From Loxodes magnus (Eukaryota; Ciliophora; Karyorelictea; Loxodida; Loxodidae), in NCBI GenBank assembly GCA_946699065.1, contig CAMPDV010000453.1, forward strand, positions 206,673-270,672: a DNA stretch of 64,000 bases. Reading direction: 5' to 3'. Below, one piece after another: positions 13,690 to 25,632 of the stretch (its first letter is position 1; each line of letters starts with the position of its first letter). The notes beneath the pieces were generated by a model. The model was given only the letters and a program-made list of their open reading frames with translations, was not told the DNA's origin and did no database searches. The translations under genes and the position numbers were made by a program.

Positions 13690-15148
13690 TATCTAAAGTC
13701 TTTAAATCTAAGATTAGTTTTAAAACTTAATTAATTTATATACTTATACTAATAAGTGAAGCATTTTCATAATTGAAAAAAATCTTATTACGCAATATCT
13801 TCCCTTTATTTAAATAATAGAAAAGTTAAGATTATTTAAACTAAAACTAATTAGATAGAGATAAACAGTCATTAAATATTATTTATTTAACTAAAATTTT
13901 TAATAATGCTTGCTTTTTATGACTTTCAACCAGTTCTGGCTGTCTTTTTTTATCAAGGTTGAATTCCTCAAACATTTTGTATAGGTATGGCTGCCATTTC
14001 TTCTCCATCTAATAAGGTCTCTTTTATCTCACATTTTTAACTAAATTTCTAAAAAGATGTTGAAAATGTCAAAAATTAGGACATATCTCCAAAAAATGCA
14101 CAGCAAGATGCTTCTTTTGTTAAAGAAATAGACATATATTTAAAAACTGCTGGCACTTTTAGAGAAAACAGTAATAAAAAGGTCAAAAGTTATGAAATGA
14201 CATGTCTAAGCTATACTGTTCCCCAGAAGGAATACTTTATAAGAAAAGACATATAGCAGAGATTAATTACTATTGGATATGTAAACACTCAAAAAAGAAG
14301 AACGAGATAAATGTCTGGACCTAATTGAGACTGGAACAAGATTCCTACTGTCAATAAGGGATAAATTAACTTGAGTCGATACGTGATAGAAGAATGCAAG
14401 TCTATTACTTCGAGAGAAAAATAGAGCAACCCCATGAGCATTTGAGAAAACTTATAAGCTGATTCCATGACTAACCAACAAAGGAAAAAATCACGTAAAT
14501 AGATTATTATTATTATTTATAAAATGCTTTTCTTGTTCTCTTCAGGTTCTTAATCTTCTTTTTTAGTTCTTTTAAGCCAAAATAAATTTTTAATTAAAAT
14601 TTGGGAAGAATAACAATATCAGCGCCTTCTTATTTTCTACAAGCAAACAAAGCTCTAAAATTTTTCCAATTATTTAGTTACTTTAGTTTTTTAATTTCTG
14701 ATTCATCAGTTATTTGATTAGAAACAATATCAGTCTTAGTTTCTTCAGTATTAATTGAAGTTTCCTCTATTTAATTTGATTAAAATTAACATCATAGATG
14801 TTCTTCTTTTAAAACTTGATTTGAATAATTTGTTTCCTTGAATATGTAGTTTTTAGATTTAATTCTCAATATTAAATTCGTGTTTTCTTTTTCTTAAAGA
14901 TTATAGATTAACTTATCCTGTTTGCCTTGAATTTCTTATTTTATCATAATACTCATTTGAGATTTATCTTTCTATTCGTTTATTAATTACTAATTTTGCT
15001 CTCTCATTTACTTTATGATACGAATTTGATGATTATGCTTTTTTTCTTCTTGTCCCCTTTATTCCCTAGTCTTTTTTGCTTCATTTTGATGCTTTATTAT
15101 TTCAATTTCCCGGATTTTAATAGAATCAAAACTTTAAGGTTCTTACAT
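13690..15148 (-). pseudogene. coiled-coil gene split by a retroelement fragment
   Basis: From ATG at 15148 the minus strand reads about 209 strongly charged residues (for example REIEIIKHQNEAKKTREQ, LNNWKNFRALFACRKQ, GLKELKKKIKNLKRTRKAF) down to 14521. There a plus-strand LINE ORF1 piece ending in ATT repeats intrudes (14045-14520). On its other side the minus strand resumes with VRQKRPYQMEKKWQPYLYKM and continues about 80 residues to a TGA near 13690. Composition on both sides is far above background in Asp, Glu, Lys and Gly, which is why one interrupted gene is inferred. The family is not recognised. The end coordinate is approximate. Confidence 0.5.
14045..14520 (+). mobile_element. LINE ORF1 fragment with two CCHC knuckles
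   Basis: The plus frame reads RCWKCQKLGHISKKC followed by TARCFFCQRNRHIFKNCW, two C-x2-C-x4-H-x4-C zinc knuckles (14058-14150) as in gag/ORF1 RNA-binding proteins. The Trp of the first knuckle is TGA. About 110 residues follow, then an ATT-repeat tail. A second copy lies at 55535-56012, equal in extent and tail. It sits inside the minus-strand gene 13690-15148, so it looks like a 5'-truncated insertion. No target-site duplication could be fixed by eye. Confidence 0.7.
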
Positions 15149-15573
15149 GGAACTTTAATACTTAAGCTGCAAAATAATTGCATTTGATTTTATTCTTTAG
15201 CTTAATAGACTAAAAATAGATCTACCTGATAACTATAAGAGCAATTTTACGATGGTATGCTAAGGTTAGGGTTTAAATCTATCTTCTAACTTTTAAATTA
15301 CGCTATTCGCTTTAATTTACTTTACCAACTTAAATTTTTAATCTGATAGCAAAAATATCAAAGGAAAATTACAGGAAAAAGTCTTAAGAGTGCTATTAAT
15401 ACAATCCAGAGTAGTTAAAGTCAAAAGATTCCCAATTTCCTTAGAAGTATATTAGAATGATATTTTCTTAATTTGTCCCTTTTTAGAATTAAAATCCACA
15501 AATAATGCTTGCAAATTAATTTAAACAGTTAAGGCTTTCATAAGAAATTACTTTTTGTTTCTATGACTTAAAA

Positions 15574-15890
15574 AGGGAGGAGTAGTCCTTCAACTGAGAT
15601 TAACTTAAAATCTTTTGCCAGGAAGTACCCAGAATGACGAACAGAGAAAGAATCTGGGATGGAGCCAAGAAGAAACAACTTAAGGTATCAAGTAACACCA
15701 GATGAAAGAGTCCATATTATTTGGGCCAACACTCAAATCATGACCTATTATAAAACAGGGTTTTCAAGAGAGTTATAGCATGAGGTAGTCTTCAATGAGA
15801 AATTTTAACAATCCCCAAAAACCCAAATTAAAGATTTGCGCACCAATAAAATGCTACGCGCTTTATAATTAAATTTATTATATTTATCTA
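15574..15890 (+). mobile_element. SINE family A, copy 1
   Basis: It starts AAAGGGAGGAGTAGTCCTTC and ends with the shared 3' hairpin box (GCGCACC ... CTACGCGC) and an AAATTTATTAT tail. It matches the reverse complements of 25633-25957 and 60316-60633 and is the most diverged of the three. No open reading frame was recognised, so it is non-autonomous. Confidence 0.7.
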
Positions 15891-16079
15891 AATGCTTGTA
15901 ATTTAATAAATTAAAAAATATTAAAAATAACAAATTAAGAATATCTGCTTTAGATATCTCTAGATAAATAAATTTAAAGCTTGGAATATTTCTATTAGAT
16001 AACTATATTTAACTTTATAACTCCTTATACCTTTTAACTATTTGATAATACCTTAACATATCTTATTATATATTAAATT

Positions 16080-16450
16080 TTAAATAGGGTGGAAAGCCCT
16101 TTCCTTCGGGTGCTGCTTGGAGGCACAGCAAGGTAACAAAAAATGAGCGCGGACGGAGGATAAATCGGAGGAAGAGAAACTAACTACAAGAGAAGGAAGA
16201 TGTGACAAGCTGGAGAACTCTGAATGCCAGGAGGAAACTTTCTTCATCATAGATCCGGGGAATGTACCCGTAATCACATATTGCATCCTAAGTTTTGGAA
16301 GGAAAAATTACAGGGATGTACTGCAGGAAGAGGAAACAAGGAAAGAGAGAAAAGAGAGACCTATAAAAAAAATTTCGATATTAAATAAAATTAATTTAAA
16401 TAGCTGTGCACCAACGAGAGTGCTACGTGCTCTATAATCCAATATATTTA
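16080..16450 (+). mobile_element. SINE family B, copy 1
   Basis: It starts AAATAGGGTGGAAAGCC and ends with the hairpin box GTGCACCAACGAGAGTGC and an ATTTA-type tail. It matches 22030-22402 in inverted orientation. Its GC content is clearly higher than that of the surrounding DNA. The interior differs from family A, but the 5' AAATAGGG.GG start and the 3' box are common. Confidence 0.75.
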
Positions 16451-16489
16451 TATCAGACTGCTAATTTAGATTTTATCTATTAAAAGTAC

Positions 16490-17260
16490 TAAATAAAAAA
16501 GTTCAAATCAGAATTTTTTGGACTCCAAAAAGGTAAGAGTTAACGACATCCTAAAGAGGCTAGTACCAGGAAAAGGGAATCAAAAAATCATTAATCAGGA
16601 GGAGTTTCTCACCTCTGAAGAATAGCCTAAGATAAAGGATAAAAATATAATGAACTCGAAAGTCTCGAATCTCACCACAAAATAGTAAATAAGCAATAAT
16701 AAGCTGATTAAAGTGGTACTGGAACTCCAAGAAGGTCAAAAAGAAAGATGTTAAGAAATGAATGGAAAAAAATTGAACTTGCAGAGGAAATAGAATCAAG
16801 ACACATAACTTAAGAAAGAGACCTTAACGCATTTTGAAACATTTACAACACCAGAAAAATTAATCATTATACTAGTAATAGAAACAGAAAGAAAAAGTCA
16901 ACAAAATAGCAAAAATTGCGCGTTTAGTGGACCTAAAATTATAATAAAATAACCCAATGATAATTGAAGGAGAAAAGAACTCAATATTTAAACCTAATCG
17001 AGAATCAAAAAGATGTTATTATTGTAACTCTCGAACACATCTATAGAAAAGATCCTAGAAATATCAAACTTTAAATAGCAATAATTTAAACTACTAGAAG
17101 AAGTAGATGAATATTAAAAAGATATAACATAAAAAACTAAAAAAAGAAAAATTTTATTGCAAAAAATTTGGAAAAATATACAAGATGAAAGAGATCAATC
17201 ATTATCAAGGAACAAGGATACTTCAGTGACAATATGCATAGAAGGATAAGAGTTGTAGAG
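16490..17260 (+). mobile_element. LINE ORF1 fragment, degenerate
   Basis: Two adjoining plus frames read charged ORF1-like protein (for example KMLRNEWKKIELAEEIESRH, then KRCYYCNSRTHLQKRS). The second contains a zinc-knuckle pattern C-x2-C-x4-H at about 17014-17040 whose last Cys is replaced by Arg. The frames are offset, so it is a relic. The segment around 16500-16550 is related to 22830-22870. Confidence 0.55.
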
Positions 17261-18047
17261 ACATTTAGGCTTTTATACTCCTCCTAAGTCAAAATAATTA
17301 AATTCAAACTCTTATTAATCTCCAATAGATATTAAATAACTTCTAAGTGCTTAAATAATTGGTAATACTTTAATTAAATTTAAAAAATAATATTGTCCAT
17401 AAGATACACTCTATACTTAAAGTCAAGGTGATTAAATAGCTAGCTATATATCAAATTAGTAAGCTTAATCTAATATAAGCCTCTTTTATCAATATAATAA
17501 TAGTAATCCCTTATATTAAAATAAAGCTAGATCTATATTTATTATGAAATATTTGCTTCATTATTGTAATCTTAATTAATTATAAATCAAAAGTTTAAAT
17601 ATAACTCTTTTTTTCTAAGACTAGGTATTTAATATCCTTAAATAAATTCTAAGATTTTTCATTCTCGATAGAATATAAGATAGAGGTCATTAAGAGACAT
17701 ACATCTTTATTTTTTAATAGAAGTTTGCTTGTTTTCTTAGATCCTCATGTTTTCTTTACTATCTCACAAATTTTAGTTAAGCCTGTTGCTTGTCTTAAGT
17801 TATATTAATTAAAAGAATTTTTCCTCTAGCAATTTTAATTTAAATCATTATTTAGTATTTACTCATTTTAGCGAAAATTCTCTGTCTCTTTTTCTTTTTT
17901 ATGCATATTCTCTAAAAGAAAAATTTATCTTTTCCTAAAGCAAGGAACCAATAGATTTTTATCCTTTTTTTTAAATCAATTTCATAGCTTCCCTTTTACT
18001 TTTTAAAGTTAGAGTATAGATGTTTTTCTAAAATAAAGGAAACAAAA
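17261..18047. other. spacer of the second duplicated unit
   Basis: No gene recognised. It matches 5100-5900 weakly and in the same order, up to the sharp start of the 18048-20991 repeat. Confidence 0.45.
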
Positions 18048-20991
18048 GATGAAAATAATAAATAGATGATATTATATATTTAATTACTAGAAATGCTTCA
18101 CTAAGCTTAGGTTAAATTACTTATATAATTAAGATTAAAGCTACTATTTAAGATATTTTAGCTTTATTTTATAGATTTAACTATTAATTAGCTTTATTAT
18201 TACTTAGTTATGTTTGTAAGTTTTATCACATTAATGGTTTATTACAGTTTCCTGCATGGATTTGCTAACCACATCTTTCACATTTGTTATTTTTACAGAT
18301 ACTGCAAAGAGGAATTCCTTACCCCTAAATTACGGCTGGTCTTTACTAGCATGCTTTACACATTAATTATCCTTGAGTTTGCATCATCTACGTAGAAGGT
18401 TATATTTAAAACGTTGAATATCGCCTTTGCTGAAATGGAGCTTAAACGTATTGCTGATTTTGCTGAGGTACCTAACCTTGCTAAATATAGTTTTGTGGAA
18501 CTTCATTAGATATTTTTATTTACTAGTTGTTTTATCTAAAATATAATACCTTCTAATATGACTAGCTATCTGTATATTTTTTAATTAATTCGTTGCTAAA
18601 AGCTTTTTTGCAGGTTTAGCAGCTTAAGTCCTATTCACTTACGCAGTTTTTTTAAATTTATTAGATTATAAAATTAGCAAGTTCATTAACACAAGCATAG
18701 TGACTACAAGAAAGTTTAACCGTTTCTTAGTTATAAGGCTTTTTAGAAAAAGAACAACTTCTTCTTTGATTTTCTAAGTCTTGAGTTTTTTTCAAAATAA
18801 GTTATTTAGCCTTTTATAAGCAAGCCAAGCAATCTATTTAATCTTAATTCAAAGGTTAAGGACAAATAGGATTACTACATTTTTTAATTAATATCATTAT
18901 TTCTACTGCACAATCTGTACATATTTCGTCTTAACATTGGCAACCTCTTCTAAAGTACTCTGTACTATTCTTATTGCAATGACCTCCTGAACACATTTTA
19001 TACTATTCGTAACTATAAACATATTATTATCTTAAATTAGCGAATCTATAATAATAGGCAAACTCATTGCCACATGCCCATTTAATTTATTATTAGTCTA
19101 AAGTATGAATAGAATTGCAGTTAAGAAATCCACACTTAACTTATAGGCTTTTTTCATCTTAGTGAGTGATAACATATCCTTTAGTTCTATTCTATATAAA
19201 ATGTAATAAATGAGTATTACAAATTAAGTTACCACAAGGCTCTATTTTTGCTAAATTTGGATTGTCACAATTTCCATAAGCACATTTTGTACTTTCGATT
19301 TTTTTTATATAAACTGAATTTTTATCAGGTTAATTTTCCTAAGCATTATCTATTTTATTATAAGCTAAATCCTAAAGTCGTTTTACTTTAATTTCAGATT
19401 CTTACAAACTTTGCTTTAATTTTATAATTTCAGCTTCTTTGAGGGGCATTTAATCATTAATATTTTATAACTTTTACTTATATTCTTATAACGTATAATC
19501 TTAGTTTTAAAAGGAGCTTTAGGCTTACTTCTATCATTCTTAAATTTATTAACTTAACCTTTTATTTTCTTATTCTAGTTATAGAATAGTCTTTTCATAG
19601 TATTATTTTTACTATTCTACATTTTATTACATAGTTATATTTTCTTGTTGTAATCTTGCAATTAATTGGTCTTTACTTTGTTTTTCTGAATTTATTCTTT
19701 ATATTTCCTGAGTTTATTAGTACTATACTAAATTCATATTATCTTTTTATTACCTTTCTTTGCTAAGTTCTTATTCCAATATTGAAAGTTTTTGTTGATT
19801 TTCTTGGCTTTATGTATAAGATAACTATAATTATTTTTCAAGCTCCTAAATTCTATTCTATAAATTACTTATTTAGGTTTAAAAGTCTTGAAACTTCTTT
19901 TCATTTTTTAAGAATTTTTTTCTTTCCTCTCTTAATTATTACAAATTATAATTTAAATCTTTTTTAATTTCATTTAGTTTTATATTCTCTTACTCTAAAT
20001 TACTGGCTTTAGAAGTTAATTCTAATATTTATTACTTTTAATATTCTTCTTTTTATATGAATGTACTCTTTTCCGTTTAATAGATCTAATTTTCAAAGTT
20101 CTTTTAAGATATTTACTATTCTAGATTTTTAATTTATATCTCTAAACTAAATTTTTATTAGTTTAATTCCTAGATTTGATATAGAGGTTAATTCTATTAT
20201 AAGCTATTCTATTTCATTTTATTTATTTCTTCTTCGTATTATTTTTTTTCATTTGCTCTATTTTAGCATACTTCCTTATAAACTGTTGTAAGTTTCTCTT
20301 TCTCTAACTTTATTTTGTCTAAATTAGATTCTAAGTCTTTATTTTACTGAGTAAATTGCCTTATTTAACTTTCTAGTAAGTTTATTTATTCATTTTAAGG
20401 AGTTAGGGAGGTTCTTTGAAGTGGCTCAGAAATTTGATTAACTGGATTACTAAAACCACTTTATTGGTTTGAGCTTTGCAATCTTTCTACTTCCTATTTT
20501 AAATTTTGATTCTATGATTTAAGGTTTTAGTTTTCTTCTTGTAATTAAGTTGCAAGAATATTAGATGAATCGCTATTATTTTAAATTTATAAAGCAGGCA
20601 TTATCTCCTCTATTTCTTAATTGAGTAGTATTTAATCAAGTATATTAGCTTGTTAAGCTGTTAATTTACTTAAATGCTACTACATGCATAGAAACTCCGC
20701 TGATTAATTTTAACTTTATTATGCTAAATTTATTTAACTTCCACTTTTCATCGCTTATCATTAGGCTTTTCAATGTTCTTTACAGAACATATGTCCACAG
20801 CTTAGAGTAATACTTGATAATACTTTTTAGTCGCACATTCCTCAGAAAGCACAGACTTACTGTTGTTGCATTTATAATAAAAATTAAAGAAAAAAGGCTT
20901 TAAATATAATAATTATAAAGGAAATATTTTATTTTATAAATCATCTAATAAGCTTTTATGTTGACTATCTTTAAGCCTTCTATTTAATTTC
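18048..20991 (-). repeat. duplicated segment carrying RING gene copy 4
   Basis: Direct partner of 6121-9065, almost identical except for scattered substitutions and one dense patch of differences at about 19937-19996. Confidence 0.9.
18226..20871 (-). CDS. RING/coiled-coil/cysteine-rich protein, copy 4
   Basis: 881 codons, ATG at 20871 to TGA at 18226-18228, exactly the length of copy 2 and with the same domain order: RING ligands C7 to H33, coil about 70-525, second RING-like module, C-terminal CxxC cluster ending HAGNCNKPLM. Trp codons differ from copy 2: CKEHW-KSQW there is TGG/TGG, here both are TGA, as in copy 5. Residue 10 is TGA in both. A patch of the coil (about 19937-19996) is replaced by a different, still in-frame coil sequence. 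The equal length and absence of frameshifts suggest an expressed gene. Recent duplicate of copy 2. Confidence 0.8.
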
Positions 20992-21311
20992 GAGAAAATT
21001 AATATCTTAAAAACTAGTTTTTTAATTTTAAAATTTCTAGTAATAGCTTTTTATTATTTAAGTACCACGTTTACATAAAATAATTAAGCTAAGCTTTGGA
21101 ATTTATGAATCTTAATTTAATTAGAAAAGAAACATATTTGATATTAATTAAGTAGTTAACAAAATAAATCTAGATGTGTAGTAACTTAATAGAAAGTATT
21201 TATCTTTGAAATTGGAGAAAATTATTTAAGCATATATGATTTACATTTTATATTGTTTAATGAATTATTGTAATAGTTATATATAAGCTTTTGCTTTTGT
21301 CTAAGCTTATA
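20992..21311. other. spacer
   Basis: Unique AT-rich sequence after the end of the duplicated segment. Nothing recognised. Confidence 0.4.
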
Positions 21312-21725
21312 AATTAATAAATTTGATTATAGAGTGCGTAGTATCTCGTTGACTAGCGTTTCTACCAATATTAATATTTAATATTAAAAAAAGTGTTCTC
21401 ATACTTCTTTTTGTCATTCTAGACCTCCAATGAGTCACTTATGACTCTCCAAATGAGAATCTACTTATTAAAAATTAATCTTGAGGTTTGAACCAAATGC
21501 TCCATTCTTCTTTAATAAGATCCAAATAAGAATTAGTATTTAAATAATTAGTAGTTTGTCAGTCAAACCTTCACACTGCAGCGAGAACCCTCGAGGATGT
21601 TAGACATGTCTCTTCCGAGCTTATCCTCCCTTCCCCATAATGGTATCTAGGGCGAGATTACTCGCAATGCAGTATGCACTGCACCAGATTACCTACTAGT
21701 TCTTCCGACCACTATCGACATCCAT
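21312..21725 (-). mobile_element. SINE family C, copy 1
   Basis: In minus orientation it begins ATGGATGTCGATAGTGGTCG, includes CATTGCGAGTAATCTCGCCC and ends with a diverged 3' box and an AAATTTATT tail. It matches 56025-56425 and a part of 22938-23240. Read on the minus strand it contains GGTTCAAACC, which resembles a tRNA-type B box, but the other copies do not keep it. Confidence 0.7.
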
Positions 21726-22029
21726 ATTTTAATATATAATAATCACTTAGTGCTTAAAATATAATTATCATTCTACTAATTTAATAATACATTAAGGAAT
21801 AGTCATATAATCTTATTTTTTGTCTATTTGTTATTTTTTTATATAATGTATAATATTTTTAATTACTAAGACTTTAATAGAACAGAACTTAAAATTTATT
21901 TAAGAGTGAAATATCAAAATTATAATCTAATAATTAGACTTTGAAATAGTTAAATAATCAGATATTATATATATATTAAAAACAGCACCTAAGAAATAGT
22001 CTTCTCTTGTTTTATTAGTGAAAAAATAA

Positions 22030-22402
22030 GAATAAATAAATTGGATTATAGAGCGCGTAGCACTCTCGATGGTGCACAGCTATTTAAATTAATTTTATTT
22101 AATGTCGAAATTTTTTTATAGGTCTCTCTTTTCTCTCTTTCCTTGTTTCCTCTTCCTGCAGTACATCCCTGTAATTTTTCCTTCCAAAGCATAGGTTGCA
22201 ATAAGCGATTACGGGGACATTTCCCCGATCTATGATGAAGAAAGTTTCCTCCTGGCATTCAGATTTTTCCAACTTATCACATCTTCCTTCTCTTGTAATT
22301 AGTTTCTCTTCCTCCGATTTATCCCCGGTCCGCGCTCTTTTTTTTGTTACCTTGCTGTGCCTCCAAGCAGCATCCGAAGGAAAAGGCTTTCCACCCTATT
22401 TA
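22030..22402 (-). mobile_element. SINE family B, copy 2
   Basis: Inverted match to 16080-16450 over its full length with the same ends: 5' AAATAGGGTGG at the right, 3' hairpin box and CAATTTATTTATT tail at the left. The two B copies are about 6 kb apart in opposite orientation. Confidence 0.8.
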
Positions 22403-22559
22403 AATAATTTTATAATAATATAATATTCTAATCTAACTGAATAAGAGTATCAATAAACTTAAGAATTATAATCTAAGGAAGTATACGTATAATCGGTGCA
22501 ATAGTGAATAGCTAACATATTTAAAAAGCATTAGATTAATAATTAAGTATTCAAATGGA

Positions 22560-22905
22560 AATCGAATCTTAATATCAGTAATAAGATACAAGTAAGATAA
22601 ATTTATATAGTAGAAAAATCCGTTACTACGTATGTTAGAAGAATCACTGCTGATAAAATGTTGAAATAACTGAAGAAATAAATATTAGAAGAATATTTCT
22701 ATTTTTAACCAGCAAGGATAGGATAAATATATAGAAGGAAAATTCATAACTCAAGAATCAACGAACAGAATAAAAATTGGAGAAACCAGAAGGACAAATG
22801 CATTTTGGGGGAGACGGATTAATGAAGTCCTACGACATCCTGTAATTTAGGAGAGAACAAGAACTAATAGAAGTTAGCTGTGAAGCTCTTCTCTAAGACT
22901 ATAAA
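22560..22905 (+). mobile_element. LINE ORF1 amino-part fragment
   Basis: The plus strand reads a charged stretch (for example IGETRRTNAFWGRRINEVLR). Its CCTACGACATCCT segment is related to TAACGACATCCTAAAG at about 16530, so both are remnants of one ORF1. It directly precedes a SINE C copy. Confidence 0.4.
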
Positions 22906-22937
22906 CTTAATTTTATCTTTTTTATCCCTTTTATATA

Positions 22938-23240
22938 TATAAAATATGGATGTCGGCTACAGTCAGGATAATTTTTTGATAATCTTGTGCGCTGTATACT
23001 ACATTGCATGTAATCTCGCCCTAATCACCATAACAAAAAAAGAAAAAACTTGGAAGAGACACACCTATATTGCCCGAAAATTCTCGCTAGTGGTACGAAG
23101 GTTTCACTGAAGGGCAACTATATATTTTCTTTTTTTTGCTTGAATTTTATATTAAAAGACTGAGGAATTTACATTAAGACTTGAGAATAGTTTTTTAATA
23201 AAAATTACTCAATTGGAAGCCTTACGAGTCTCAATTGGTG
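22938..23240 (+). mobile_element. SINE family C, copy 3 (3' end lost)
   Basis: It begins ATGGATGTCGGCTACAGTCA and follows families C1 and C2 through CATGTAATCTCGCCC, CTCGCTAGTGGTACGAAGG and GAAGGGC to about 23240. The 3' hairpin box is missing. Confidence 0.6.
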
Positions 23241-23329
23241 GTTGAACTAAGCCCGACAAAATTAATGAGAAATTAATGAGAACATTTAAATTAACACATT
23301 AACAATTAATTTAGTTATTTACAAAGCCA

Positions 23330-23512
23330 AAGAGGATTATTTTATAAATTTCACATATAATTAAATGATGATATAATATATCTGTAGCTATTATTTTAGA
23401 GTTTAACAGAAATAGAAATAAAATAAACTTTAATCTATATATAGTAAAGTTAAGTGTTTCAGATTAAAAAAAATTAGCATTTTAATATAGATGTTAAAAA
23501 ATATAATAATAA
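23330..23512 (+). pseudogene. fragment related to the coiled-coil gene at 10.6 kb
   Basis: It is similar at the base level to 10620-10800 (shared AGAAATAG/GGAAAATA..AATAAACTTTA and AAGTGTTTCAGAT against AAGTGCTTCAGAT). The similarity ends where the LINE 3' tail begins (about 23515), as expected if the LINE inserted here. Confidence 0.45.
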
Positions 23513-23514
23513 AT

Positions 23515-23566
23515 AAATAAATTTGATTATAAAGCATGTAGCACCTCGTTGGTGCGAAGCTCTTTC
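23515..23566 (-). promoter_or_regulatory. LINE 3' stem-loop and TTTA tail
   Basis: On the minus strand, AGCTTCGCACCAACGAGGTGCT folds on itself: CGCACC with GGTGC around AACGA, and outer bases extend the stem. The same box ends SINE families A, B and C. In LINE families of the stringent type such a 3' stem-loop plus short tail repeat is what the reverse transcriptase recognises. Confidence 0.65.
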
Positions 23567-24949
23567 CATATCTCAATTTATGTCCGTTTCTTCAAGTATG
23601 CCTTCAGGTAATTTAAATTCTTCTCTTATTAGTTACATATCTTCATCATTTCCTCTACATTATCTCTTATTCTTCTGTCTTCTATCTATCTACGCTTTAT
23701 TAGATCTTTATTGCAAGCTTAATTTATTTTTTCTTACATTTCTTACTAATTTTCGTTTCTAATTTTTTTCCTCTTAATCAAGCTTTTATACGTTCATAAA
23801 AATTATCCTTTTCATTCTCTATAGTCTTTTTCTATTTCTTTTTTATTCAATTTTCTTTTCTATGTATCCTTTTTTCCTTTTTCTAGTATATATTTAACAT
23901 AATTTTTTATTATCAAATCAACTTTAGCTGTTTTTTACTCTTCTTATGCTCTAATGAATTTCTCGAATTGGCCATATTTCATATTATATCAAATAGTTCC
24001 ATTCCTTGTCTCTCTACTCCTATTGCTCTTATATTTCATATACATATTAATCCTCCTTCTTTTTATTCTGAAAATTTTTCTATGATATGTCTTTCATTTT
24101 CTCTCGCATCATTACAAAAAGAACATTGGTTTGTCACAACTAGGTGCCTTTCTTTTAAGCAATACTAGCTCACATTACATCTCGTTCTTATTCTAAATAT
24201 GTAGCATATTTCTTCTTTTCTGTTTTATTATATCTCAGGTATTTATGTGGTCACACCACATATTCATCAAATAATATCTTTCTATACAGTAATGTTGTTA
24301 TCATTTACTCCATTTTTTCTCTATCTTCTACATATTCTCTATATTCTCAAATTGCAAGATTAATGTTTTTCTTCTCTTTTTATCTATAAATATATTTTTA
24401 ATTCTTAAATCTAATTTTATTACCGACAATATTATTCAAATATAAATTTTTCTTCTTTAATTATAACAAACATAAATCTGTGTACTGTTTTTTCTTAGTT
24501 ACCTATTAATATGCCTCTTAATCTCAACGCTTTCTGTCATAAGTAATGTTTAAATTTCATAAGCTACAATTAATGTTCTAACATCTCATTTTGCACTTGA
24601 AAAAGGGCATCTGTGATCGTTCATAAGGATTATTTCTATGTTATTTCTTTGTAATGTCACTTATTCCTACAAATTATTCGCAATATGGATCATTTCTGTC
24701 CTAGCTGAAAATTGAGCTTACGAACATTTTAATCGTCATTCCTGCGTTATATAGTGTTATTCTATTATTCATTTTTATTTTTCCCAGTATTCATGCTTAT
24801 ATCTTTTATATTGCTTCTATTCTATTCTCCATGTGTTTTTCAAAATTAATGTTCTCTTCTATTATATGACCTAGATACTAAAAGGTGTTACTCTTTCCAT
24901 CATTTAATTTCCCACCTCTATAGTATTTACAATATTTTCTCACTTACTA

Positions 24950-25632
24950 TTTATTGCTGCTTTGCATAGCCTTCATTTTGTTTAATTTGTAATTTGTATT
25001 TTGTTTTTTTCTGTCCATGAGGCTAAATTTTCAATTACTTCCTCTAGTTATTCACATTCACTTATTAAAGCTAGGTCATTGAATATGCAAAACATTCTTT
25101 ATTTATTTCTTATTTATATTCCTCTTCGTTTTTATTTATTTATCATAATTCCTAGCTTTTAGTCTTCCAAACTTCAGAAAAGTTTTGCTATTATCAATTT
25201 AGACAGTGTCGGTGGTGTTGTGATTCACTATTTTAGCTCTTTATTAGTTGCGAATGATTTTGCTATTAATCATTTATTTTCAGTTTAATTCTTCTTCACA
25301 GTTGAAGTTTGATTATCAATTCTGGTACTTTTAGATCATTTAGGGTTTATCATATATCTTTCCTTTGTTCCAAGTTATAATCTTTCTTAATATAAACAAA
25401 TATCATAAAGTATCTTTTTTATTTCTCAATAATCATTCCTATACTGTTTTTAGGTTGAAGATTTAAAGTGCGAATGATTTACCTTTTTTTAAACCATATT
25501 AATATTCGCTTTCATTATTATATAGATATCCTTACATTTGCTAGAAAATTCATGTGTCTAAATTTTTAAAGCATAATTCAATAAAGAGATTGATTTATAG
25601 TTCATTGGGCTCATCTATCCTCCTTTTTTGTA
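24950..25632 (-). pseudogene. LINE reverse transcriptase remnant
   Basis: In order: YKSISLLNYALKI (the xRPISLLN-type motif), a GKSFALQIFNLKT stretch like FRKGxSTxxQIFxLR, FVYIKKDYNLEQRKDI followed by TLNDLKVPELI (the catalytic F-x-D-x-x-K-A-F/Y-D motif with the first Asp replaced), and FNDLALIS at about 25062-25092, the FADDLALIS motif with a residue lost. A W-T-E-K-N-K-I-Q-I-N-like thumb region follows. Frameshifts separate the blocks. Inactive. Confidence 0.7.
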
